A stretch of 64,000 bases of DNA from Nereocystis luetkeana (Eukaryota > Sar > Phaeophyceae > Laminariales > Laminariaceae), in contig JARUPZ010000036.1 of assembly GCA_031213475.1 (NCBI GenBank), positions 1,240,001 to 1,304,000 of the forward strand. The letters are read 5' to 3'. Below, piece after piece: positions 55,401-63,654 of the stretch. The position numbers were made by a program, and so were the translations under genes. The notes beneath the pieces were generated by a model. The model ran no database searches and was not told the DNA's origin. It saw nothing but the letters and a program-made list of their open reading frames with translations. Position 1 is the stretch's first letter; each line of letters begins with the position of its first letter.

Positions 55401-58400
55401 CACCCACCCACACACCCATAACGTAGACACGCTCCTACTCAAAATGCAAACCCTCAGTCCACCGCACCTCCCAGAAGGCGAGGAGTATCCGGAGCTGGAG
55501 GAAGGCGTCTTAAGCTCTCCAGGGAACCTAAAGTGCAGCCCGTGCTCGGCCGCTAGACCGAGGTTCTGCCAAACGCGCAAAGGCATTTTATAGGGGGGGG
55601 GGTTAAGGGAAGATCGTGTCAAAACAAAACAAAACAAAACAAAACAAAATGTCCCCGGTATGTCACTCTTGGTGGTAATCCCCGTCTGATATTCATGTTA
55701 GAGCCCAAATGGTTACTATATTCCCGGCATAGGGGATACCACGTTTAAAAACATAGAGTGCGTTTGGGCTGTGGGGCAGATTTCAATGATAAAAATACGA
55801 GTAGTATCGGCCACTTCGTTCGGGATACGAAAACGCTGGTTTTACTGTCGGCTATTTTTGTTTTTTTTGGAGGGGCGGAGTGATATATTGCATACCTCGG
55901 CCACGTAATCGATTTATCTGTCAGTAGTAGACCTTTCAGGGCAGATAAATCCCTGATCTGTATGATCTGTGTGATCTAGCTTATATTGCCGGGTGGGAGC
56001 CGTATATTCTGCGTGATCTAGCACATGTTTCCTAGGTTGGACCTGTACTACACAGATCGAGCACACCATATCATACGGAAGGATAGGATCTAGATGATCT
56101 ATCTGTAGATGATTTATCTGTACACGATCTGTCCGAAGTGTGGTATGATATATTGAATTTCTAACCCCATCCCGAACCCTAACCCAAACCTTGAAACATA
56201 TACCGGAACATGCTAAAAGTAGTGCACCACGATGACATACACCTTGCGAGGCCCCCCGGGTGCGCAGATATACTTTTGCACACCCGGTCAGCAAACTAGG
56301 CGTCGGCTCCCAGTCAAATACATCAGCTGGCGGTCTCGTTTTGGCCTGTCAAGCCCTCTTCAGAGTTAACACACTACCAGGTACCAGGTAGTGACTAGTG
56401 AAGCAACTTCCATTAATGACTTGTCACTAGCCATGGCCTCCTTAGACTCAATGTATTAGAGACTAGTGCAGGGAGTTCCATTCATCACTGTTACAAGCTA
56501 CAGCAGTCACCGTTTGCACGGACGGACCTTGATATCTCCCAAGGCCTTGACCATCTCCTCCTTCTCCCGCCCGCTGATTACAAACACCAGGTTGCGCGGG
56601 TCGGCGCAGAGAGTGGTGAGCAGCTGCTTCAACGCCTCCGAGGGCATGGCCACGCCCTTCAACTTAACACGGCCAGAGAGACAAGACGGTAGCGGTGGTG
56701 ACGGAGATGAGGGCAAGGGGTGGGGGGGGGGGGGGGGGGGTAGGGGTGAGGGGGATATAAAACACTTCTCAAGCAATATATATATATATATATATATCAT
56801 TTATATATAGATGTATGTTACTGGAACTGACGGAGGGTTCCTCAACGGAGTAACTACACTATTGTACCCAATATCGCCAGCATATATGGAATACCTACAA
56901 CAGAACCCCTCTCCCCCCCTGGCAAACGCCTACAGCAAGCCATGGCATTCACGGTTCCTCGGGTTTCGCACTCCCAGTTCTGTTGAGGTCAGGTCAGGTT
57001 TGAGGTAGGGGGGTTTAGAACTCCTTCAACTGAAAAACGCCTCAAAAATTCTTAGGTGCTACTGATACCATTCATACCAATATCGTCATTACGGCTACGG
57101 TCTCGGGGTTGGGAGGCGTCGGGGTGTGGGTGGGAGTGGAGGTGGTAGTTGGGGCGAGGGGTGGAGGTAGGGGTAGGAGCGGGGATGGGGACGGGTGGGT
57201 GGGGGGATGGAGGCGGGAGGTGGGGGGGTACGGTTGAGGGTTGGGTGGGGGGGGGGGTGAGCATGGCGGTAGGGGTGGGGTTGGGGTTGTGCGTACGTGT
57301 GGGTGTGGGTTTGGTATGTCGATGAGGGTGGATCGCCAGGTAATCGCCAGGTAAGTGCACTTGTCTATTTAAGCTTCTGTTTGATCATTTTATCTGCCCC
57401 GGTCTCTGTCGTCTCAATTTCTGCCAGGCAGTCCACGCATCTCCCGGGCAAGGGCTGAGCTTCACGCATTCTTCATTTCTACGTGTTCCGTTATTTTATT
57501 TACAACATTTTCTCTTCCTCAAGTTTAATAGTTTTCATCCATTTTTTTTCCGATTGATTTAGTTTTCATGCATTTTTCACTATTAATAAAATGTTCATTT
57601 GTTTTCCGTCTCACTCTCCGTTCGTTTTCATTTCATTTTCACTTTACTGTGGTAATATTCCATTCCGATGCCGCTTCTCACTATACCTGACAATTTTCAT
57701 TTTCATTCTTCACTTTCACTTCGATTCCATTCCAATGTCACTCACCATTACACCTGGTAATTTTCATTTTTCATGTTCACTTTTTTACAGATACAGGTGT
57801 GCACAGATGAACGGAAAAATGCATGAAAGCCCCATTTTCACTCAGCGATTTAAATACACTTACAGCTGTACTTCGTATATATATGCACAGTCACCGGAAT
57901 TCAAAACAGTTGCCTGCTCGCATGGGTGCAGCAACAGGCCATGCTGCGCTTGCAGCCAAAAGCACAGCAAATACAGGCACACAACAGAGCCAGACTACAA
58001 CACAACCACAGCAACAAAACAGCGACAGGCACGCCAACAAAAATAGCCACCTTGTTCGCGTGGGCGTAGTACGCGATGCTGCGCTTAGCCGTCTCGCAGA
58101 CAGTGCCACCGTAGTCCAGGAATATCACACGCCGCTTCGCCGGTCGGTAGCTGCGCATCACTGATGCCACATCCAGCAGACCAAAGTTCGACTCCATCCC
58201 TGAAAGAGAAGAGGGCAAGGCGATCAGATGGGCGCAAGGGAGGGGGCGGGGGGGCGTTTGGTGACATCACATAGTCTCCATCCCTGTTACGGGAGAGGGG
58301 AAGAAACCAAGCGGGGGAAGGGCAGGGGGGGAGCGGGTGAGGAGAGGAGGGCGCTACGAAATTCCTCAGCACAGGCAGTGAATGGTCTTAACCCCCTCCC

Positions 58401-61400
58401 CCAAAGCCACCCCTCTTCCCTTCCCCTCCCCGCCCCCCCCAATAAAATATCATACGAGCCCCCTAAGCACCTGTAGTCAGTGGTCCTATATCTCCCCCAT
58501 CCCATTCCCTACCCCCCCCCCCCCCCGTCCCGACAGGGAGCAGTCGTAGACTCGAGCCTGTCAGATACCGACCCTGCTATTGTACCACTTGGCGCGCTTG
58601 TCCCATGCCGACCTGAGCCCTCCAAACTGACCCCGGGTACATAAATAGCCGTCGGCAGGGACAACTGTGTACCCGGTAACACACACCAACTCATCCACCA
58701 CGAAAAAAAGGCTGGAACAACACCAAAAATAGGTACAACTAGAATAGTGTCCATCCAGCCTGTGGTTTTGTCCCACAGGCTCGTGTCTACAACTACTATC
58801 GTAAAACACGCAAGGCGGCACACAAGCGGACACACCACCTACTCTAGGGCGAATTGCCAGTCTGATATTTCTCCATCGCGGGGAGAGAGAGAGAGAGTGC
58901 AAACACCGAGCGATCCACCTATTGTCTAAAATCGAGACCCCGCCTCCACGAGATCTTCGGGGGAAAAAAACACGATTTGTTTCGTGTACAGTAGCATCAA
59001 TTATTAATAGCATGCTCTTCTACATTAGGATGAAATCGGTTTGACGAACATTCTCCCGAGAGCGTGTGTTGTAAGATCGTTGCGTCCCGGCATTGTAGGG
59101 ATGCGAGCGTCTATGGTCATACGACTACGGCTACATGAGATCGAGTACATATCTCCTATCGAGTACCCCCCCCCCCCCCCCGTCCCTCCTCCTCATAGTA
59201 GGATCATGCGACTCGCCCAACACCTTACGATTAGCTTCGCGCTTTTGGTGCAAGCAATGCCCGCCTGGTCGGTAAAAAACCGACATGCTCCGTCCCGGCA
59301 TTGTAGGGATGCGAGCGTATATGGTCATACCCGACTACGGCCTTGCACTGGCGTACGTACCCCCCCCACCCCCCCCCCCCTCCCTCCCGCCCCCCCCCCC
59401 CCCCCCCTCCATCCTCTCACCAACGACCCTGAAGTTAAGCCCGAGTCCTACGGGGGACAGGATGCTCCTGTCCGCCGACCGCCCCACCGCCTTGAGGTCG
59501 GTCAGTATCTGCGCCGCCCAATGAGACGTGGTATTGGAGGTGACGTACTCCAGCCCCTGCGCTAGCCGCTCGGAGCGCAGCTCCACGCGCATGGGCTGAG
59601 CTACCTCCGCCAATACGTCAGCCACTTCTTCCACCTGCGTAAAACCCCGGCCGGGTTTTTGAAACTGTCGTCAACTCGTGTGCGTTCGTCGGCTATGATC
59701 GGCCGTACGGTCGGTCGCTTCAGTACCCTCGTGAGGGGAACCCGCCGAATTTTTCAGAACCATTCACGGGTCTTTCGTCAAACCTCGCGAGTCAGGTCGG
59801 GTCGGATAGTTGGGTGACCCGACCGAGTCCGAGAGAGTTTGAAAAGCCCGACCCGTGATATTTCGAAACGTTCTTGACCCGACCCGATGTGAAGTGCTCT
59901 GCAAATTTTCAGTGCCGTGCGAATTCGAAACTCACATTCGCTCTTAATGACAACTTAAAATCTGGCGGATATCGGAACGCGAAATAATTGATGGGTGTAC
60001 GATTTTGTTATGACATGATGACAAAGCTCGACGCGTAAGGGCTCAGCTGCCACCGCCGACACGTCATTCCTCTCTTCCACCTGGAAATGTGGTCGGATAA
60101 GGAGCTGTGTACTATATAGACTGAACAGATCCTGTACAGCACTATCACGAGGGCAGGTTCGTATCTAGATGATCTAAATCCTATGTACCAGGTACTAGCC
60201 TTGTGAGAGCCCCACGCTCAACGTTGACCTCACAGTAGGCCGCGAGCCATACAGCCGAAAAATAGGAGATGATTAACTCCTGTCGCGTACGTATGTGTAC
60301 ACCAGCTCAAGGCCACCCACCTTCCACGGGTTGATGCGAATCGCGCCGCGCATGACCCTCATGCACGACGTGAATTCGCTGAGCATCATCACCCCCGGGT
60401 TGTCCTTCCTAATCGACTCGTGCACGAACACGTACTCCAAGGGAAGATTGTTCAGCCCGTCTCTTACTGCCGTGTTGATCAAGCAGTCAGCGAGGCATAA
60501 GTACGGTAGTCGCTGCTGGAGGGTGAAGCTGTGCTCATCCTCCAGCTGGTTGTCGGCAGGGCGGGGAGAGAAAGGGACGGGAGGGGAGGCGGGGGGGGGG
60601 GGGGGTGAGGGGTGTGTGGCGTGGTGTGGTATCGGATGGGGGGAGACAACAAAGTGCGGATTTTCACCAGACAAGAAGCAGGGGTCAGAAAGCGCAAAAG
60701 AGGTAAGATGAGGAGAATATAATCAGACAGTCCGTGTTTTTGTGGTGGTTGTCCATCACACTCATCCATCGCCTCAAGTCTACCGATATCTACGGTCCCT
60801 CAATTCTCAAGCTTTCACGAAGGAAAAAAAAAAACAAAGCGAACACACAATCTGTAACACCAGTGTTCCGCGCGGGTACTGGTGGCTCATTGCCATAGCT
60901 CCATTCATCACCTGGAGCACAAGCACGGGCCGATCGGGGCTGGGCGCGCACTCCGAGTTGATCTTCAGAGCCAGGGTTCTCAACTCGGTGAGGCATTTGT
61001 GGTAGTCCTGTTCCCGCTCGAGAGCAGAGATGCCCACCTGCCAAGGCCGTGTCCCGCCACACATGGCGAAAGCGAACCCCATTAACTCCCCATTGGAAAC
61101 AGCCCCACATGGGATGCGAGCGAAAGACAAGCGACGGGCACGCGAAACGCGAGCGAAAAGAAAGCGAAAGGCGAGCAAACGACTAGCGAAAGCCAAGACT
61201 TGTAACATTATGTAAACTATCCATGTATTGTGGTATCATATCGTTACATCATATCAAACCGAAAGCTGGACAATCTTGCCCCCCAAGGTCGATACTACTG
61301 CTGTACAGCTGTACTGTTGAGCTATTGGTCTATGTTACGGTACAGATCGTATCCCCACCTGAAGCAGGGCCATCTTTGTCCGCAGGGTTGAAAGTATCAT

Positions 61401-63288
61401 ACTGTTTGTATCGATATTCTGCGTATCATATCGGTACAAGGTATACTTCATACGGATTTATGATGTGTACCATACCTGAAGCAGGACAATCTTCTCCGCA
61501 AGGTGGGGGCTCTCCAGCAGAAGCTTATAAAACGCCGTGAACTTCAGCTGCAAACCCTTTAACCGCTCCACCTGCAACAGAAACACAACAAACGAGACAA
61601 GCAATAAACAGAGCACAAGAAAAAAGGAACACATGAAAGCATAAGAAATAAAGGGCAAGAAACGAAGGAAAACGAAGGAAAAACAAGAACAGAGGACCGA
61701 GATAACTGACAGGAAAGAAAGAACAAGAAAAAAAAGCAAGAAATATATACCAGGTACCTGGTATATTTTTTTAACATGTACGTAAGACATAGGAAGAAAT
61801 AACCAAGTACGAACGAAAAAGACAGCACACGAAAGAACAAGCGGTATCACGAAGGTTGGTTTGTGTGAGGTGTCAGGACGGGCAGAGAAGCCGAGGGGGC
61901 GACGTAGCTTGAGACGAACTGATTGGATGTACACCAAAAAAGAGTACCGAAAAATGTGAAATGAAGCTATCTAAATAGAGTACGTACGGGGTATATACTC
62001 TGTAGGCCCGAACGTCAACCCGGCGCGTACAGTATACCACTTTGATTTTTGGCTATGCGTGGAGGCTGCTAGGGACACGTCGGTAGTTCAAGTGACTAAT
62101 GTTCTTTCGTAGCGACTTGGCGGGGCCATGATCGCGTTCCGGCAGCCTGAAAAATCAACCATTGGGCAGCACGCTTCCCTTTTCCCCTCGCCCCTCAGAG
62201 CAGTAAAAAAGCGACGAACACATAGGAAGACAGCAACAACAACAACAAAAGACGAGCTCGTCTCGTCTGCCGAAAAATGTGCACAGATCGGAGCGCTTGC
62301 TGGCACGGTGCGCCATCAGCATCAGCAGCATCGACAAGAGCTCGGTTGTCGCAATACGCCTCCTCGAGAGTCGTTCCGAAAACGACAGCGCAAAACACCG
62401 AGCGCCCACAATCCAGCAGCAGCAGCAGCAGCATTACGTAGTGGACATACAGTAGTACTGCTGTCCCGACCAAGACAAAACGGTCCATTGAGCACTACAT
62501 ACATAACGTAAATAACGCCACCAGCATCAATCATCCAAAATACCAACACCACACAAAAAACCGTAAACCGAACCATGAACCACACCAACAGCGCCACAGT
62601 CACCAGCACCAGCAACGCCAACCACAAGAGCAACACCCACCAACACCGCCAACCACAGCAGAAAAACTACACCAGAAACAACAACACCAACACCACCACC
62701 GCTACCAACCTTTTTAGGACTGCAGTCTCGTCTTGGGGGGGCAAACTTACTTGTAATTTGAGTGCTTAGTCCCCAAAGCGGGAAAGCAGTTTGCCCTTAA
62801 AGGGTTACCAGCAGAACAACAACAACAATACCACCACCACCACCACCACTAAAACCACCGACTAGAATGGAACAACCTTGAGAACAGCAACCACGGCAGA
62901 AAATAAAAACAAGGCACAAAAACAGCATCGTCAAAAACAACACCAACAACCCCACAGGCACCAACCAAAACGGAGCAACCCCAAGCACAGCACGGAGAAC
63001 AACGGAATCACCACCACCACCACCACCATCTAGGAATGAAACACCCACAACATACGCACCGACAACAGCAGCAAAAAACAACACCACCATCCACCACCAA
63101 CGACCACAAGAGCAGCACCTTATCGATTCCGAGGAAGACGAAGCGTCCCTGGTACTCCTTCCTGAGCTCCGCCGCCCGCCCCGAGATGCCCGGATTGGAG
63201 AGATTGGCTGTGATGATGGAGGGCTCGACGCCTCCGTGCATGGATTCAATTGACACGCATCGACCGTTGTAAAATACGTTCGTGTTGC
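47008..63288 (-). CDS. Trehalose-6-phosphate synthase/phosphatase, class II-type, 5'-partial, at least 15 exons
   Basis: Fused GT20 synthase and HAD trehalose-phosphatase. Exons in transcript order: 63288-63119, 61571-61476, 61037-60912, 60545-60321, 59634-59421, 58199-58051, 56662-56528, 55565-55468, 54694-54616, 53349-53192, 52641-52530, 52223-52035, 51653-51180, 50470-50318, 47124-47008. All junctions are GT-AG with matching phase, giving about 831 codons. The synthase N-terminus lies beyond position 64000. HAD motifs: LDYGGTV (normally LDYDGT), VFVISGR, VNKGAF with the motif III Lys, MGDEESDE. The sugar-binding loop is GIDKVVERLKG instead of the canonical GVDRLDYxKG. The terminal segment FVNDIDE then VLELLRGL matches the plant class II end. 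Family assignment is secure; catalytic competence of either half is doubtful. Confidence 0.9.
47205..47400 (-). mobile_element. LINE 3'-end fragment interrupted by MITE-A
   Basis: Poly-G, TTACTCATTTGTTGCTTACC, MITE-A (47244-47346), a TACCAGGTA at 47353-47361, then TTGACCATTGACCACGCATC. Confidence 0.7.
47244..47346. mobile_element. MITE-A copy inside the LINE end
   Basis: TACGGGGACCATAGTTAATA ... CTTACTATGGCCCCCCGTAA. Confidence 0.8.
47405..47630 (-). mobile_element. SINE-like repeat, near full length
   Basis: Poly-G, GTATTCGATAGGAGAGACGT, GCATGGCCGTC, CATCCCTACAAGGCCGGGAC, TTCACCGACCAGGGAGGCAT and GGTGAGCTGCATCCTCTACT. Confidence 0.72.
48548..48642. mobile_element. MITE-B copy, diverged
   Basis: GGACTGCAGCTCCGGTTCGG ... 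CATAACGGGACTGCAGAGTA. Confidence 0.6.
48742..48822. mobile_element. MITE-B copy
   Basis: ACGTACAGTCCCGTTTTGGG ... GCAAAGCGGGACTGCAGTCC; a MITE-A copy begins six bases further on. Confidence 0.7.
48829..48939. mobile_element. MITE-A copy with TACCAGGTA insertion
   Basis: TTACGGGGGGCCATAGTAAG ... GTACTATGGTTCCCCGTAT, with TACCAGGTA at 48886-48894 at the TA where two other copies have TACCTGGTA. Confidence 0.82.
49196..49495 (+). repeat. 55-60 bp tandem repeat with TACCCGGGTACC palindromes
   Basis: Five units of TACTCGGGTATGTACCCGGG then TACCAAACC and TTTTGG. Sits in the TPS gene's last introns. Confidence 0.85.
50002..50111. mobile_element. Diverged MITE-A relative
   Basis: CTACGGGGAGGCATAGTAAT ... 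TGATTACTGCTGTGCGTTCC; AAAAACCTATACTTTCC is the family loop. Confidence 0.45.
50318..50470 (-). CDS. TPS exon N: VLELLRGLVKVS
   Basis: Acceptor ACGCAG, donor GTCGGT, 51 codons. Reads VLELLRGLVKVSSSVARNYS then LSDMRTGGASGSANYDDL. Continues the class II ending after FVNDIDE. Confidence 0.75.
50640..50760 (+). repeat. AAGGTCAAGGT short tandem repeat
   Basis: GAGGTCAAGGTCAAAGTTAA and related 6-12 bp units in a TPS intron. Confidence 0.6.
50925..51145 (+). mobile_element. SINE-like repeat with duplicated tail
   Basis: GTAGCTCACCCTTCATGCGA, CAAGCAATGTCTGCCTGGTC, then the CATACGACTACGGCCATGCA end twice in tandem, then ATGAGCACCCCCC. Confidence 0.72.
51180..51653 (-). CDS. TPS exon M: linker and FTCTVGKKPSQA
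   Basis: Acceptor GTTCAG. A long low-complexity linker (Gln/Glu/Ala, then Gly/Ser) precedes VQCFTCTVGKKPSQAATFVN. At DIDE the donor GTGTGA is used; reading through it gives an immediate stop (51174-51176) and a shorter isoform. Confidence 0.85.
51780..51980. repeat. Family C copy
   Basis: GATCTATATCTGATCTGTCT, GTAGACGATCTAGTTCC and GATGATCTGTCCGACG; it contains CTATTAATAG at 51812-51821. Confidence 0.62.
52035..52223 (-). CDS. TPS exon L: HAD motif IV (GDEESDE)
   Basis: Acceptor TGGCAG, donor GTAAGA, 63 codons. Reads VEMGLMPDFILAMGDEESDE, then MMFEAVKEF and a Pro/Gly/Ala-rich insert. Metal-binding acidic residues are intact. Confidence 0.93.
52432..52506. repeat. (CAG)n/(CTG)n hairpin
   Basis: AGCAGCAGCAGCAGCCACAGTAGTAGCAGC is followed by its reverse complement, giving a roughly 70-bp triplet hairpin 25 bp from the TPS exon K donor. 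Confidence 0.8.
52530..52641 (-). CDS. TPS exon K: HAD motif III (VNKGAF)
   Basis: Acceptor TTGCAG, donor GTAAGG. Reads VEILRGSGSADGDGGYIEVR, then PGGVNKGAFVSGILSRQ. The motif III Lys is present. Confidence 0.92.
53192..53349 (-). CDS. TPS exon J: YAQRTHGTYV to RDADPEFG
   Basis: Acceptor CCTTCAG, donor GTGGAT. Reads IMNLYAQRTHGTYVVNKGSA, LLWQFRDADPEFGWLQSKEL and EDHLTTVL, strongly diagnostic for the class II phosphatase domain. Confidence 0.93.
53830..54515. repeat. 60-bp tandem repeat containing TACGGTAAATGCCGTA palindrome
   Basis: About twelve degenerate units: TACGGTAAATGCCGTACAG, CGTCACAGCACTGGTTG and TCGAAGCTGG. It fills most of the TPS intron between exons J and I. Confidence 0.85.
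54616..54694 (-). CDS. TPS exon I: KWETLVALRDQSWK
   Basis: Acceptor TTTTTTAG, donor GTGAGT. Completes an Arg codon and reads DSSSFVKRKWETLVALRDQS then WKQLTR. Confidence 0.85.
55468..55565 (-). CDS. TPS exon H: GLAAEHG segment
   Basis: Acceptor TTGGCAG, donor GTGCGG. Reads NLGLAAEHGLHFRFPGELKT, then a Ser-rich run. LAAEHG is a hallmark of trehalose phosphatases. Confidence 0.9.
55915..56145. repeat. Family C copy
   Basis: GATCTGTATGATCTGTGTGA, ACCTGTACTACACAGATCGA, GATCTAGATGATCTATCTGT and GATCTGTCCGAAGTG. Confidence 0.65.
56528..56662 (-). CDS. TPS exon G: HAD motif II (VISGR)
   Basis: Reads MPSEALKQLLTTLCADPRN then LVFVISGREKEEMVKALGDI. Donor GTCCGT. Two in-phase acceptors are possible (exon start 56662 or 56656); the upstream one has the better pyrimidine tract. 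Confidence 0.88.
57110..57330 (+). repeat. GGGTGG-rich tract
   Basis: Degenerate GGGGTGGGG units; C-rich, therefore pyrimidine, on the TPS sense strand. Confidence 0.6.
58051..58199 (-). CDS. TPS exon F: HAD motif I (LDYGGTV)
   Basis: Acceptor CTTTCAG, donor GTGGCT. Reads MESNFGLLDVASVMRSYRPA, then RRVIFLDYGGTVCETAKRS. The second Asp of the HAD DxD motif is Gly here. Confidence 0.92.
59080..59180 (+). mobile_element. SINE-like repeat, 5'-truncated
   Basis: CCCGGCATTGTAGGGATGCG ... ACATGAGATCGAGTACATAT ... ATCGAGTAC, then C15. Confidence 0.7.
59200..59395 (+). mobile_element. SINE-like repeat, second copy in tandem
   Basis: ATCATGCGACTCGCCCAACA, GCAAGCAATGCCCGCCTGGT and CATTGTAGGGATGCGAGCGT, then C-rich tail against the TPS exon E donor. 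Confidence 0.68.
59421..59634 (-). CDS. TPS exon E: end of the synthase domain
   Basis: Acceptor TACGCAG, donor GTGAGA. Reads VEEVADVLAEVAQPM, YVTSNTTSHWAAQILTDLKA and GLGLNFRVV. Downstream the intron starts in a C-rich tract (G-rich on this strand). Confidence 0.92.
59750..59895. repeat. Family D (GGGTC) copy
   Basis: CACGGGTCTTTCGTC ... GTCAGGTCGGGTCGG ... GGTGACCCGACCGAG ... TTGACCCGACCCGATG. Confidence 0.6.
60105..60185. repeat. Family C fragment
   Basis: CTGAACAGATCCTGTACAGC ... TATCTAGATGATCTAAATCC. Confidence 0.5.
60321..60545 (-). CDS. TPS exon D: ADCLINTAVRDG, GT20 donor-site motif
   Basis: Acceptor ACAACCAG, donor GTGGGT, 75 codons. Reads YLCLADCLINTAVRDG, LEYVFVHES, PGVMMLSEFTSCMRVMRGAI and RINPWK. 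This is the most diagnostic synthase exon. Confidence 0.95.
60912..61037 (-). CDS. TPS exon C: GT20 helix segment
   Basis: Acceptor TTGGCAG, donor GTGATG. Reads VGISALEREQDYHKCLTELR, then SPDRPVLVLQ. Matches the segment before the UDP-sugar motif. Confidence 0.87.
61261..61391 (-). repeat. Two tandem copies of the TPS exon B donor end
   Basis: - strand blocks CCCTGCGGACAAAGATGGCC with TGCTTCAGGTGGGG and CCTTGGGGGGCAAGATTGTC with CAGC repeat CCTTGCGGAGAAGATTGTCC with TGCTTCAG|GTATGG. The first copy keeps a GT donor 117 bp downstream; the second has lost it. Confidence 0.7.
61476..61571 (-). CDS. TPS exon B: RLKG motif
   Basis: Acceptor TTGCAG, donor GTATGG. Reads VERLKGLQLKFTAFYKLLLE, ending HLAEKIVLLQ. 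Parts of its donor end are repeated twice downstream (about 61359-61390 and 61261-61291). Confidence 0.9.
62600..63035 (+). repeat. (CAA)/(CCA)-rich simple sequence with a MITE-B copy
   Basis: Degenerate CAACACCAC triplets in a TPS intron. The MITE-B copy at 62708-62800 (GGACTGCAGTCTCGTCTTGG ... CCCCAAAGCGGGAAAGCAGT) interrupts them. Confidence 0.7.
62708..62800. mobile_element. MITE-B copy
   Basis: GGACTGCAGTCTCGTCTTGG paired with the later CCCCAAAGCGGGAAAGCAGT. Confidence 0.68.
63119..63288 (-). CDS. TPS exon A: GT20 domain, SIESMHGGVEP to FLGIDK
   Basis: Acceptor GTTTCAG, donor GTGCTG. Reads NTNVFYNGRCVSIESMHGGV, then ELRKEYQGRFVFLGIDK. A second copy of its 5' half, with a good acceptor, lies upstream at 63558, exactly 270 bp away and in the same open frame. 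Confidence 0.88.
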
Positions 63289-63309
63289 CTGAAACGTATG
63301 AATTGGCGA

Positions 63310-63475
63310 CGGGTGAATCGACCAAAACGAAAAAGAAAATGAGCACGAAAATAGAAAGGGAGGGTGAAACTGAACATACGAAAGTGAAAATGAGAACGAA
63401 AACGAGCACGAACATGAAGAGGACGGTGAGAAAGAACAAGAAAATGAAGAGGAGGATGAGAATGGAAACGAAAAT
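63310..63475 (+). repeat. GAAAATGA purine repeat between duplicated TPS acceptors
   Basis: GAAAATGAGCACGAAAAT-type units; pyrimidine-rich on the TPS strand. Unit length multiples of six keep the - strand frame open. Confidence 0.7.
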
Positions 63476-63558
63476 GGCTGTGATGGTGGAGGGCTGTATG
63501 CCTCCGTCCATAGATTTAATCGACACGCACCGCTCGATGTAAAAGACGTTCGTGTTAC
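63476..63558 (-). repeat. Duplicate of TPS exon A 5' half with acceptor
   Basis: - strand acceptor GTACAG, then NTNVFYIERCVSIKSMDGGI ending QPSTITA, parallel to NTNVFYNGRCVSIESMHGGV of the real exon. Starts exactly 270 bp upstream, same phase. Confidence 0.8.
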
Positions 63559-63654
63559 CTGTACTACACTCAATGCGTGGACACCCAGTCGGGCAAACAG
63601 GACACGTCGGAAAAATCAGCGGAAAACCCATCAAAAGGACAACGACAACAAGCA

